A DNA stretch of 18,556 bases from Candidatus Omnitrophota bacterium. Lineage in GTDB: Bacteria; Omnitrophota; Koll11; Aquiviventales; Aquiviventaceae. Position numbers and translations under genes: made by a program. This document shows, piece after piece, positions 6,633 to 14,153 of this stretch; position 1 is the stretch's first letter, and the number at the start of each line of letters is the position of its first letter. Under the pieces are notes generated by a model. That model was not told the DNA's origin, searched no databases, and saw only the letters and a program-made list of their open reading frames with translations. The DNA lies in the NCBI GenBank assembly GCA_023247285.1, contig JAHFGU010000014.1:1-18556 (forward strand), given 5' to 3'.

Positions 6633-7843
6633 AGCGCCCGATCCATCGCCTGATTGACGGCGCTCAGTTCGGCGTTCGGATCCTGCCCGCGCAAGATCAC
6701 CCGCTGAATCGCGGCTTCCAACAGGTTCGTCGTTTCCGTCCATCCGGGCACGGCTGGCGGCCCTTGCGCGTCCTGCGCCTGCGTGATCAGAACGGACTTC
6801 ATCCCCGGCTCGATGGCCAGGGCGTCCCAGCTCTTGATGTTCGGCGGCAGGTAGGCGTCCTGTGTCTTGAGCCCGGCGTTGTAGAGCTGCTGCTGCACCG
6901 AGGGCTGAAAGAGGTAGCGCAGGAAGCGCCACGCCTCCGCCTGGCGTGTGGAGTGCGCAAAGATCCCCATGATGCGTCCGCCGAGGAACGCTGTGCGCTT
7001 GCCGCTCGGCCCGCGGGGCAACAGGCCGATGCCCCACTTGCCTGCCAGCTCAGGCACGCCCACGCTCAAGCTGATGATCTTCCAGTTGCCCGAGAGCACG
7101 AGCGGAAATTCGCCGGTGCGCAACCCTTGCTCGATCGGGATCGAAGTCTTTGGCACATCATGCAGGGTATACAGGTCGCGGAAAAATGCGAGCGCCTGAG
7201 CCGCCTGGCGGCTATCCAGTGTGGCCCGCGCGCGGTCGGCCGTGTAGAAATCCCCGCCGGCCTGCCAGAGGAACGGCGCGTAACCGATCCAGCTGAGATT
7301 CCCCCAGTCAATGATCATGCGCCGGTTTTCGCGATGCAAGCGGGCCAGCAACGAAGCCAGCTCCTCCCAGGTGTCAGGCGCCTTCGGGATCACATCAGTG
7401 CGGTAGTAGAGGGTTTGCAGCGTCAGATCAAAGGGGATGCCGTAGATCCGGCCGCCGTGCTCAATGGATGACCAGAGGCCGGGAAAGGTTTGCTGGCGGA
7501 TCTGATCGATGTCCTGCGGGAAGGCCTGCGTCAGGTCTGCCAGCGCGCCGAGGCGGCCGAACTCCACCCCCCACGTCAGACCCATCGTGCCGATGTCCGG
7601 CTCAACCCCACCGGCAATCGCCGTTAAATACTTGCTGTGCGCCTCGCCCCAGGAAATCGCCTCGCAGAGGACCTGCACCCCGGTTTCCTGCGTGAACGGC
7701 TTAGCCAGCTCGTTGACGGTCCGGGCCTGAGCCTCCGAGCCCACCAGCCACATCGTCAACTGCACGCCGCTTGACTTCGCCCGCCCGCAGCCGGCCAGCG
7801 CCAGCACCGCGATGAGGGATCCGATCCACCGCACGCGCGCCAT
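6626..7843 (-). CDS. Extracellular sugar-binding lipoprotein of an ABC importer
   Basis: This 405-residue protein belongs to the family 1 solute-binding group (MalE/UgpB-like). The N-terminus is a lipoprotein signal with lipobox LAGC, Cys19, followed by LTMWLVGSEAQ and the typical body (AISWGEAHSKYLTAIAGGVEPDIGTMG, IYGIPFDLTLQTLYYRTDVIPKAPDTWEELASLL, FPLVLSGNWKIIS). I chose the ATG at 7843 because AGGAGG (7854-7849) lies 5 bases upstream; a GTG at 7849 would lie inside that site. The protein would capture a sugar or oligosaccharide outside the inner membrane for the permeases encoded at 12017-13731. It is the last gene of the minus-strand carbohydrate locus, separated from the rest by a 140-base gap holding an inverted repeat. 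The ligand cannot be read from sequence. Confidence 0.93.
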   Translation of the reverse strand: MARVRWIGSLIAVLALAGCGRAKSSGVQLTMWLVGSEAQARTVNELAKPFTQETGVQVLCEAISWGEAHSKYLTAIAGGVEPDIGTMGLTWGVEFGRLGALADLTQAFPQDIDQIRQQTFPGLWSSIEHGGRIYGIPFDLTLQTLYYRTDVIPKAPDTWEELASLLARLHRENRRMIIDWGNLSWIGYAPFLWQAGGDFYTADRARATLDSRQAAQALAFFRDLYTLHDVPKTSIPIEQGLRTGEFPLVLSGNWKIISLSVGVPELAGKWGIGLLPRGPSGKRTAFLGGRIMGIFAHSTRQAEAWRFLRYLFQPSVQQQLYNAGLKTQDAYLPPNIKSWDALAIEPGMKSVLITQAQDAQGPPAVPGWTETTNLLEAAIQRVILRGQDPNAELSAVNQAMDRALQ

Positions 7844-7848
7844 CCTCA

Positions 7849-7854
7849 CCTCCT
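7849..7854 (-). promoter_or_regulatory. Ribosome binding site of the sugar-binding lipoprotein
   Basis: AGGAGG on the minus strand, 5 bases before the ATG at 7843. It decides between that ATG and the GTG two codons earlier. Confidence 0.75.
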
Positions 7855-7871
7855 GACGGCCTCAACACGAA

Positions 7872-7965
7872 CCGGCGCGACCCTCTCTGCCCCGTGGCCA
7901 CCCGACGCCTTGATAGAGAACACGGCGCCCGGGCCCGACCCGCGGTCCAGAGAGGGGCGCGCCGG
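7872..7965. repeat. 94-bp inverted repeat upstream of the sugar-binding lipoprotein gene
   Basis: Arms 7872-7889 (CCGGCGCGACCCTCTCTG) and 7948-7965 are reverse complements with one mismatch in 18. They are separated by 58 bases that hold further GC-rich self-complementary patches such as CGCCCGGGCCCG. It lies in the 140-base gap between two minus-strand genes. There is no U-tract after the stem, so it is not a classical terminator. It could be a hairpin that stabilises or separates mRNA segments, or a palindromic repeat. It shares the words GGCGCGAC and CCGCGGTCCAG with the element at 1876-2052 (here one base short, CGCGGTCCAG), though overall similarity is low. Confidence 0.65.
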
Positions 7966-7983
7966 AGTGTACGTCAACCTCGA

Positions 7984-8607
7984 TCACGGAATCAGGCGGA
8001 GATTATCGAAGTAGACCGGACCGGAATAGACCGGCTTCTTGTCGCTTTCCACCCGCAACCCAACCTTGCGCACATCCCGGCGGAACGCGTCCGTTGGGAA
8101 GAATTTCCAGTCCAGGCTGCCAGGCTTGAAGTTGGCGGTGATGGTCGTCCACTTGCCGGGCTCCAGCGGGATACCGCGATTCATCTCGGTCCACTCCCAC
8201 TTGTCGCCGATCGTGAGGATGATCCGGCCGGCCAATCCGCGCGGCGCATCAGGCGGCACATAGACGTCCACCGCGATCGCGCTGAACTGGCTCAAGTCGG
8301 TCACGTGCATGAGGACCTCGACGTACGCGCCGGTCCACCGATCCCCGGGGAAATCAGCCAAGAGCTGCAGGGACCCGGTGCCGCTGGAGGCCACGTCCTG
8401 GGAGGTGCTCAGGACCCGCCCCACGTCATCATTGGAATCCTTGGCCCAATCCGGGATCGCCCAGTCCTGCAGGGCCCCGCCTTCCCAGTCGAAGACCGTT
8501 AACGGAGCCGCTGATGTCGCCGCATCCTGCGTCTGTGCCTGTGCTGCGCCGGCGACCAGCGTCCCGGCCAGCCATAGCCCTCCCCACATCCATGCCGTCC
8601 TGCCCAT
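7984..8607 (-). CDS. Secreted beta-sandwich (CBM-like) protein, paralog B
   Basis: The protein has 207 residues: a signal peptide (about 1-24, ending AAQA) and one galactose-binding-like beta-sandwich domain (about 36-207). Marked stretches are FDWEGGALQDWAIPDWA, ADFPGDRWTGAYVEV, VDVYVPPDAP, IILTIGDKWEWTEMNRGIPLEPGKWTTITANF and a final VYFDNLRLIP. The layout resembles carbohydrate-binding modules of the CBM11/27 type, but I cannot assign a family. No catalytic domain is attached. I moved the start from the first ATG (8637, overlapping the upstream stop) to 8607. There a strong AGGAGG lies 5 bases upstream and the signal peptide begins cleanly. It is a tandem paralog of the gene just upstream. 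A role in holding a glycan near the envelope is inference. Confidence 0.75.
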   Translation of the reverse strand: MGRTAWMWGGLWLAGTLVAGAAQAQTQDAATSAAPLTVFDWEGGALQDWAIPDWAKDSNDDVGRVLSTSQDVASSGTGSLQLLADFPGDRWTGAYVEVLMHVTDLSQFSAIAVDVYVPPDAPRGLAGRIILTIGDKWEWTEMNRGIPLEPGKWTTITANFKPGSLDWKFFPTDAFRRDVRKVGLRVESDKKPVYSGPVYFDNLRLIP

Positions 8608-8612
8608 CTGGA

Positions 8613-8618
8613 CCTCCT
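8613..8618 (-). promoter_or_regulatory. Ribosome binding site deciding the start of paralog B
   Basis: AGGAGG within AAAGGAGGTCC on the minus strand, 5 bases before the ATG at 8607. It is one of the strongest such sites in the window and favours this start over the overlapping ATG at 8637. Confidence 0.75.
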
Positions 8619-8633
8619 TTGTTTGCATGCGTG

Positions 8634-9338
8634 TCATTCGGACAAGCGGATCCGGTCCACGTAGACCGGGCCGCGGTACGCCGGCCCGTGTTGCCCAGAC
8701 TCGATCCGCACACCGAGCTTCCGGACGCGCCGGCGGAACGCGTCATCCGGAAAGAATTTCCAATCCATGCTGCCGGGTTTGAGGTTCACGGTGATCGCCG
8801 TCCAGCGGCCCGGCGCCAGGGGAATGCCGTGGTTCATCTCCGTCCATACCCATTCCTCTCCGACGGTCAAGATGATGCGGCCCAGCAAGCCCTCCGGCGC
8901 TTCGGGGGGGACGTAGAGGTCGAGCGAGAGCTGGCCGAAGGGGCTCCAGTCCGCCACCTCGATTTCGCGCTCCACATACACGCCTGTCCATCGGTCCCCG
9001 GGAAAATCCGCCTGCAGCGTCATGGAGAACCGGCCTTCGCTCGCCTGGCTGTCCGAGATCTGCAGCCCCTGCCCGACGTAATCCTGCGACGAGCTCGCCC
9101 AGTCCGGAATCTGCCAGCCTTCCAGCGAGCCCTCAAATCCGAAAATGCTGATTTCCGTTTTCGGCGGCCCGGCGGGCGGGGCGGCGGCTTCGGCGGCGCG
9201 TGCCAACTGGGCCGGTGCCGGCGTATCGCTGACCGCCGGCGGCTGCTCTGCACGCGTCTGCCGCGTCTCCGAGGCCGGCAGGTTCCCGCTCGCAAGGCCG
9301 ACGGCAAAGAGCGCCGCAACGCGGATGGAAGCGCGCAT
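8634..9338 (-). CDS. Secreted beta-sandwich (CBM-like) protein, paralog A
   Basis: The protein has 234 residues: a signal peptide (about 1-23), a Pro/Ala-rich linker (about 24-60) and one beta-sandwich domain (about 61-234). The domain parallels paralog B almost along its whole length: FGFEGSLEGWQIPDWA, ADFPGDRWTGVYVE, LDLYVPPEAPEG, IILTVGEEWVWTEMNHGIPLAPGRWTAITVNLKPGSMDWKFFPDDAFRRRVRKLGVR. Conserved Trp, Asp and Asn residues (DRWTG, WTEMN) are candidates for the ligand surface. The linker is longer than in paralog B and could reach away from the membrane or wall. The ATG overlaps the stop of the CBM9-like gene (TAATG). No enzyme domain is present. The CBM-like call rests on fold pattern and neighbours only. 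Confidence 0.75.
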   Translation of the reverse strand: MRASIRVAALFAVGLASGNLPASETRQTRAEQPPAVSDTPAPAQLARAAEAAAPPAGPPKTEISIFGFEGSLEGWQIPDWASSSQDYVGQGLQISDSQASEGRFSMTLQADFPGDRWTGVYVEREIEVADWSPFGQLSLDLYVPPEAPEGLLGRIILTVGEEWVWTEMNHGIPLAPGRWTAITVNLKPGSMDWKFFPDDAFRRRVRKLGVRIESGQHGPAYRGPVYVDRIRLSE

Positions 9339-10201
9339 TAGGATCCTGCCCCGAGCTCATCCACAGGCGAGGGGGCGGCCGGCGCATCAAACACGTCGGA
9401 GGGGAACAGGTCCACCGGCGCGTCCACGAAATACAGGTGGCCGAACTGGCTCGGGTCGGAATGCAGTTCGCCCGACCACGTGATGTGCGTCCACTGCTGA
9501 TCCTCGTCTTTGTCCACAAAGGAGATGTTGAAGCCGATCATGCCCCCGATTGCCGGCTTGCAGCCTTGGAGCGCGCCCCACGGCACCGAAGCCTCCACGA
9601 TGTAGCCTGTCGGCGTCGGCGCCGACGCCACCGCCAGGCCCTCGATGACCGACTCCGGGTGCGGGTTGCGCCACGTCCACCCCACCGCCTTGTTGCGGTA
9701 CCGGCTGGCCGGCGAAAACCCGATTTGGTACTCGTCGTCCTGCACGAGCGTGTGCGTCACCGCGTCGTGGCGGCAGTCGAACCATAGCTCCAGCGCATCG
9801 TCCTGCCAGATATCCGCGCCCTCGTGCTGGGTGACCACCTCGTCATCCGTCACCACCGCCGCCACGTAGAGGTGCTGGAGGTCCCAGGCGGTATAAACGA
9901 CCGCGGAAAAATCCGCCGGGCTTTTGATGTTGCCGGACTCCACCTTGCTCGTCAGCGTGTTCACGTATGCGGGGACCGCCCGGACCCATTCGAGCACGTT
10001 GCCTTTTTTCACTTCCAGTTGCCCCGCCCAGTTGCTGCTCTCGAGGCGGCGCACCCAATCATCCAGTGTACCATCAACGCGGATAGCCGTGTACGTCCGC
10101 ACGCAGACCGTCGCTTCTTCGGAGTGGGCTTGCGCGGCCTGATCCCCGGCGCCCGCGAGCGCCGGCAGCGCGAGAATTGCCGCCCAGGCGAACCGGCTCA
10201 T
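9338..10201 (-). CDS. Secreted CBM9-like carbohydrate-binding protein
   Basis: The protein has 287 residues: a signal peptide (about 1-18) and a CBM9-like/DOMON-type beta-sandwich. The family start is YTAIRVDGTLDDWVRRL (37-53), then YTAWDLQHLYVAAVVTDDEV, DIWQDDALELWFDCRHD, DDEYQIGFSP, YIVEASVPWGALQG and GMIGFNISFVDKDE. These are the standard landmarks of CBM9-related proteins, including the acidic metal-type sites after the strand of DALELWFD. An acidic Pro/Ala tail closes the protein (about 264-287). It lies 13 bases after the glycosidase gene and is coupled to the next gene. It probably binds the same polysaccharide that the glycosidase cuts; the ligand is unknown. Confidence 0.85.
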   Translation of the reverse strand: MSRFAWAAILALPALAGAGDQAAQAHSEEATVCVRTYTAIRVDGTLDDWVRRLESSNWAGQLEVKKGNVLEWVRAVPAYVNTLTSKVESGNIKSPADFSAVVYTAWDLQHLYVAAVVTDDEVVTQHEGADIWQDDALELWFDCRHDAVTHTLVQDDEYQIGFSPASRYRNKAVGWTWRNPHPESVIEGLAVASAPTPTGYIVEASVPWGALQGCKPAIGGMIGFNISFVDKDEDQQWTHITWSGELHSDPSQFGHLYFVDAPVDLFPSDVFDAPAAPSPVDELGAGS

Positions 10202-10214
10202 CCCCCCGCCTCAA

Positions 10215-12014
10215 TCATCCGCGCTCCCACCACTGCAGCTTGATCAGCTTGGCGGCCAGGTCGAACCGGAAATCGGGCACCGCCAGGGTGAGTCGGCCCC
10301 ACTCGGCGTGCTGCACATCCCTGGCGGTGACGCGGCCGTGGTAGGTATCCCACCATTCCACACGGTACCTGGCGAGGGGATCCAGCCCTTTGACGGTCAC
10401 GACGGCTTGCTGCACCGGCGCAGGCGCATAGCGCAGCGGCGCTCCGCGCTCGCCGCGGAATTCTCGCAACTGCTGTTTCGCCACGGCGCAGCGATAGGCA
10501 ATGTACTGATCCAAGCTGTGCGCGCGGTTCCGAACCCAGAGGAACGCCCGGTGGTCATCGCCGATGCCCACGGCGGCCAGCTCTGGGGTCGACAGCGCCA
10601 GCCGCAACGGCTGCATCTCGGCGCTCAGCTCTTCCCCTCGCCAAAATGCCTCCACGGCGCGGAACTGGCGTTCGATGCCGTTCGGGTGGACATAGGTATC
10701 CCAGTACCAGATCAGCGGGGTGCCGGCCGCCCCGCTCATCAGGCCGGCCCAGAGCCCCTCGTGCACGTGGATGCCGATGTCATCGAACTGCCGCATCACG
10801 TCGCTGATCCATCCGAACTCGCCGATGAAAACGGGCTTGCCGAACTGCGCCGCCGGCTTGGGGACCGCCTCGCGGAACGCCTCGGTGACATCCCGCCGGT
10901 CGTAGATATGCAGCTGCACGGTATCAATGGTCGGCAGCTTCCAGACCGCCTCGGCGGCTTCGCGATGGAAGCTGGTCGTTACCGGCCGCCGCTGCGGATC
11001 CAGCGCATGGAGCAGCATGCTGAATTGCCGGTGCCACTGCACCAGGTCGTCGAACCGGAACTCGCCATAGTCCGCTTCATTGAACAGCTCCCACGTGACC
11101 AGTTGGGGGCTGCTCCCCCAGCGGTTCACCATGTACCGCAGCAGCCGCTCGAAGAGGGCCTTGGCGCGCGGGTCGGTGAGGAAATCATTGGGCGAGCGGC
11201 ACGGCCCGCCCAGCGCCTCGTTGTAGGGGTTGTTCTGCCAGTCCGCATCCTGGCTGCGGCTGAAGCTGCCGTGGTTGAGGAGGACCAGCTGCCAGTAGAG
11301 GCCGGTGGCGGCGCTTTCGTCCAAGAGCTGGTCGAGCAGCCAGGCGCGGTACAGGTCCACGTGCCCCACGCCGGTGTCTTTGGTTTCGAGGCGCAGCAGC
11401 CAGGGGGCCATCCAGACGCGGATGTAGTTGGCGCGCGCCTTCGCCAGATCATGCAGCCAGCGGTCGTAGGACGCCAACGCGCCAACGCTGGGGCCCCAGC
11501 ACAGGTTCTCGCCAACCGGGATGAAGGGCTGACCGGTATCGAACTGGAACCGGCGCGCCCGGCTGTCGTAGCGGACAAACCCCTTATGGCCTGAGGCCAC
11601 CACCATGAAGGACTGTGCCGGCAGCGTCTGCCGGCCCTTGGGCGTCACCAAGGCCAGGCTAAAGGTCCACCGGCCGATCACTGTCGGTGTGAACCGCACC
11701 TGCCAGACGGGGGGGCCGGCCGGCTCAACGGTCTCGCGGGCGCCGGCGCGCCGCTGTTCGAACGGCTGGGTGTAGAACCCCCCGACTATCACCGGCTGGC
11801 CTTTCGGCGGGGTGAAGGTGCTTTCCAAGCGCGCTTCAGACTCATCGAAGGGATTGGCCACCCTGCCCTTCACCGATGCCGTGATGTCGCACGACTCATA
11901 GAGCTTGACGATGGCGCACGCCGCAGCGACCCCGTCCAGCCGCGGCTCCGCTGCCGCGGCCGGCACAGCCGCGGCCACGGCCAGCACCACCCAGGCGAGC
12001 ACCTCTCCGCGCAT
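10215..12014 (-). CDS. Secreted glycoside hydrolase: DUF5060 domain plus GH5-like (clan A) catalytic barrel
   Basis: The protein has 599 residues. A signal peptide (about 1-22, ending AAA-EP) is followed by a DUF5060-type beta-domain (about 30-140) and a TIM-barrel (about 145-460). A beta-rich C-terminal domain makes up the rest. The catalytic acid/base is likely Glu313 in WELFNEADY and the nucleophile Glu399 in VFIGEFGW, the usual positions on strands 4 and 7 of clan A glycosidases. Other barrel landmarks are GENLCWGP, NYIRVWMAPW and HIYDRR (His369). DUF5060 proteins with this barrel usually cut plant- or algal-type polysaccharides, but substrate cannot be read here. It starts 2 bases after the permease stop, so it belongs to the transporter operon. 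It probably feeds oligosaccharides to that importer. Confidence 0.88.
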   Translation of the reverse strand: MRGEVLAWVVLAVAAAVPAAAAEPRLDGVAAACAIVKLYESCDITASVKGRVANPFDESEARLESTFTPPKGQPVIVGGFYTQPFEQRRAGARETVEPAGPPVWQVRFTPTVIGRWTFSLALVTPKGRQTLPAQSFMVVASGHKGFVRYDSRARRFQFDTGQPFIPVGENLCWGPSVGALASYDRWLHDLAKARANYIRVWMAPWLLRLETKDTGVGHVDLYRAWLLDQLLDESAATGLYWQLVLLNHGSFSRSQDADWQNNPYNEALGGPCRSPNDFLTDPRAKALFERLLRYMVNRWGSSPQLVTWELFNEADYGEFRFDDLVQWHRQFSMLLHALDPQRRPVTTSFHREAAEAVWKLPTIDTVQLHIYDRRDVTEAFREAVPKPAAQFGKPVFIGEFGWISDVMRQFDDIGIHVHEGLWAGLMSGAAGTPLIWYWDTYVHPNGIERQFRAVEAFWRGEELSAEMQPLRLALSTPELAAVGIGDDHRAFLWVRNRAHSLDQYIAYRCAVAKQQLREFRGERGAPLRYAPAPVQQAVVTVKGLDPLARYRVEWWDTYHGRVTARDVQHAEWGRLTLAVPDFRFDLAAKLIKLQWWERG

Positions 12015-12016
12015 CG

Positions 12017-12847
12017 CTACTCCCGGATCGTGGTCAAAAACACGCCGCGGATGAACTGCCGCTGGAACGCGAGGAAGACGAGCAGCATGGGCAGCGTCAC
12101 CACCAGCGCACCGGCCATCATCATCGCGAAATTGCCGCCGAACTGGCCGTTGAGCACCGCCATGAGGAGCGGCACCGTGCGCATCTGGCTGGACTGGATC
12201 ACGATCAGCGGCCAGACGAAGCTATTCCATTGCGAGAGAAAGGTGAAGATGGCCAGCGTCGCCAGCGCCGGCGTGAGCAGCGGCAGGACCACGCGCCAAT
12301 AAATCCCCCACTCATTGTACCCGTCGATCCGGGCCGCCTCGATGAGGCCGTCCGGGATGCTCACGATGTACTGCCGGCACAGGAAGATGCCGAAGGGCAT
12401 CGCCAGGTTCGGGATGATCAGCGCCCAGAAGGTGTTCAGCCAGCCCAGCTCCTTGACGATGACGAAGCCGGGGATGAGGGAGACCTGCCAGGGGATCATC
12501 ATGGCGGAGATGAGCGCTAGAAAGATGGCGTCGCGGGCCGGGAAGCGAAGCTTGCCGAACGCGTACCCGGCCAGCGAGCAGAAGAACATGTTACTGAGGG
12601 TGACTGTGCCGGCGACGAAGATGCTGTTGAAGAGGCTGCGGGCCATCGGCAGGAGGGTAAAGAGCTCCCGATACGGATCCGCCGTGGGGTGGCGCACGAA
12701 AAATTGCGGCGGGTAGGTGTATAGCTCATCCGGCGGCTTGACCGATGAGATCAGCATCCAGTAGTACGGCATGATCATCAGCGCAGCGCCCACGAGCAGC
12801 ACCGCGACGATGAGCGCCGTGCGCCAGTCGATGCGCCGCGGGATCAT
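12017..12847 (-). CDS. Carbohydrate ABC transporter permease (MalG/AraQ type)
   Basis: The protein has 276 residues and six predicted membrane segments (first at about 11-35). The EAA loop is EAARIDGYNEWGIYWRVVLPLLTPA (170-194), where the ATPase docks. Other family stretches are MLISSVKPPDELY, NSIFVAGTVTLSNMFFCSLAGYAFGKLRFP and WNSFVWPLIVI. The start is the ATG at 12847, which overlaps the stop of the partner permease (ATGA). The longer open frame upstream is out of register with MalF and encodes no family sequence. With the MalF-type partner it forms the membrane channel of a CUT1-type sugar importer. The binding protein lies at the far end of the locus, and no ATPase gene is present in the window. 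Confidence 0.95.
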   Translation of the reverse strand: MIPRRIDWRTALIVAVLLVGAALMIMPYYWMLISSVKPPDELYTYPPQFFVRHPTADPYRELFTLLPMARSLFNSIFVAGTVTLSNMFFCSLAGYAFGKLRFPARDAIFLALISAMMIPWQVSLIPGFVIVKELGWLNTFWALIIPNLAMPFGIFLCRQYIVSIPDGLIEAARIDGYNEWGIYWRVVLPLLTPALATLAIFTFLSQWNSFVWPLIVIQSSQMRTVPLLMAVLNGQFGGNFAMMMAGALVVTLPMLLVFLAFQRQFIRGVFLTTIRE

Positions 12848-13731
12848 TTCGCCGCCCGCAGCGCGCGGATGTTCATCAGCGTCAGGCCGAAGACGCAGCC
12901 AAAGATGAGGTAGGCGATCGCGGAGGCATACCCCATGTGAAACTTCACGAAGCCCTGGTCGTACATGTAGGACACGAGGGTGAGCCCGCTGTCCAGCACC
13001 CCGCCGATCCCCTCCCCGGTTCCGCTGGTCAGGATGTAGACCTGGTCGAACACCTGAAAGGAGCTGATGACCCCCATGACGACCACGAAGGTCAGCGTCG
13101 GCCGCAGCATCGGCACCGTCACGTTCCAGAACCGCTGCCACCAGCTGGCGCCATCCACTTTGGCCGCCTCGTAGAGCGTCGTCGGGATCGTAGAGATGCC
13201 GGCCGAGAAGAACACGAGGTTGTAGCCCAGCCCGGCCCAAATGCTCATGATCATGATCGCCGGTAGGATCCACCGGGGCGAGAGCAGCCAGTCCACCGGC
13301 TCCAACCCCAGTTGGATCAGCGCGTAGTTGATGAGCCCGAACTTCTCGCCCGCAAAGAGCCATTTCCAGACCGTGGCGATGGCGACCACGGACGTGACGG
13401 TCGGGATGAAATAGAGCACCTTGAACAGCTGCTTCCCCCGCGTTAGCTCCTCCAGCGCCGCCGCGAGCACGAGTGCCAGGGCGATGCCGGTGGGCACCAC
13501 GCCGATCACATAGAGGACCGTATTGCGGAACGCCTTCCAGAAGCGGGGATCTTGCGCGAGCAGCATGGCGTAGTTGCGCAACCCCACCCAGTGGGGCGGC
13601 TGAAGCACGTTGTACTCGGTAAAACTCAAATACAGGGAGGCAAAGAGCGGCAGGAACACGAAGATGATGAATAAGATCAGGGCAGGCGCAATAAAGAGGT
13701 AGGCGATCGGTTGCCAGTCCAAACGCTTCAT
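12844..13731 (-). CDS. Carbohydrate ABC transporter permease (MalF/UgpA type)
   Basis: The protein has 295 residues with an N-terminal membrane helix (about 8-35) and the SLYLSFTEYN landmark. Further membrane segments lead to the EAA loop LYEAAKVDGASWWQRFWNVTVPMLRPT (186-212). The family-typical VFDQVYILTSGTGEGIGG follows. It would pair with the MalG-type partner in a CUT1 importer; permeases of this class take up mono- or oligosaccharides or glycerol phosphates. A GGGAG ribosome binding site lies 7 bases before the ATG. It is the first gene of the locus, about 50 bases after a strong predicted promoter. Putting the permeases first and the binding protein last inverts the usual order. Confidence 0.95.
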   Translation of the reverse strand: MKRLDWQPIAYLFIAPALILFIIFVFLPLFASLYLSFTEYNVLQPPHWVGLRNYAMLLAQDPRFWKAFRNTVLYVIGVVPTGIALALVLAAALEELTRGKQLFKVLYFIPTVTSVVAIATVWKWLFAGEKFGLINYALIQLGLEPVDWLLSPRWILPAIMIMSIWAGLGYNLVFFSAGISTIPTTLYEAAKVDGASWWQRFWNVTVPMLRPTLTFVVVMGVISSFQVFDQVYILTSGTGEGIGGVLDSGLTLVSYMYDQGFVKFHMGYASAIAYLIFGCVFGLTLMNIRALRAAK

Positions 13732-13790
13732 GAGCCAGCTCCCGTGCGTATCAGATTACGGAGAACACGGACAAGGCACACGTTTACAAC

Positions 13791-13819
13791 AGGATATCGA
13801 AAATTTCCACGGATGTCAA
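13791..13819 (-). promoter_or_regulatory. Strong predicted sigma70-type promoter of the carbohydrate locus
   Basis: On the minus strand a perfect TTGACA (13819-13814), an ideal 17-base spacer and TATCCT (13796-13791) form a good promoter in an AT-rich island. The leader would be about 50-55 bases. The -35 box overlaps the palindrome TCAATTGA (13815-13822). It also carries the GTCAA half-site seen at the ROK promoter, so a shared regulator is possible. Confidence 0.65.
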
Positions 13820-13848
13820 TTGAACACGCATAAAACTTTTATAAAGAC

Positions 13849-13878
13849 TTCATAGATAACGAGTGCGTCATGTATACT
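13849..13878 (+). promoter_or_regulatory. Predicted promoter of the small secreted protein gene
   Basis: TTCATA (13849-13854, four of six -35 matches), an 18-base spacer and TATACT (13873-13878, five of six -10 matches) lie in the AT-rich gap. Transcription would start about 26 bases before the ATG at 13911. It is divergent from the carbohydrate-locus promoter. Confidence 0.5.
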
Positions 13879-13910
13879 TCAAAACGATTGATGTTCAGAG
13901 AGGGCTCACG

Positions 13911-14153
13911 ATGCGGGCGTTCGTCATGGCCACGCTTTTGCTTGCAGGGCTGCCGGCTGCCCCTGCTTGGGCGGCGTCTGATAGCCAATCCGTCCAAGTT
14001 GTCGTCATCATTCCCGACCGAAGCGCATCATCCCGTAACGCCCCAGCGATCCCGTCAAACCCGCCGGCCGCTCCTGGCCCAGGCACCGTGCTGGCCACCA
14101 CGTCGCGCAACGGCGAAACCACCACCCTGCTTTATACGTACGTGGATCTTTAG
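13911..14153 (+). CDS. Small secreted protein, function unknown
   Basis: The protein has 80 residues: a clear signal peptide (about 1-22, MRAFVMATLLLAGLPAAPAWA) and a short mature part of about 58 residues. The mature part runs DSQSVQVVVIIPDRSAS, a Pro/Ala/Ser-rich middle (NAPAIPSNPPAAPGPG), then VLATTSRNGETTTLLYTYVDL. I recognise no family. I chose the ATG at 13911 because GAGAGG lies 7 bases upstream and the signal peptide starts there; an upstream GTG at 13863 overlaps the promoter. The two end segments could be beta-strands, as in a fibre subunit tail. Its stop overlaps the stop of the convergent outer-membrane gene by 4 bases. A real gene is likely given promoter, ribosome site and signal peptide together. 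Confidence 0.65.
   Translation: MRAFVMATLLLAGLPAAPAWAASDSQSVQVVVIIPDRSASSRNAPAIPSNPPAAPGPGTVLATTSRNGETTTLLYTYVDL

Noticed and set aside
7872..7965. Reading the inverted repeat as a rho-independent terminator
   Set aside because: No run of T follows the stem on either strand, and the 58-base loop is far too long for a classical terminator.
8608..8637. Upstream ATG for paralog B, overlapping the previous stop
   Set aside because: It would add ten polar residues before the signal peptide. The AGGAGG site favours the ATG at 8607.
10308..11594. 428-codon plus-strand open frame
   Set aside because: It is fully antisense to the glycoside hydrolase, whose catalytic motifs are intact. The plus-strand protein has no recognisable domain.
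12848..13363. N-terminal extension of the MalG-type permease frame
   Set aside because: The extra 172 residues are out of frame with the MalF-type gene and lack permease sequence. The ATGA junction at 12844-12847 gives a normal-length protein.
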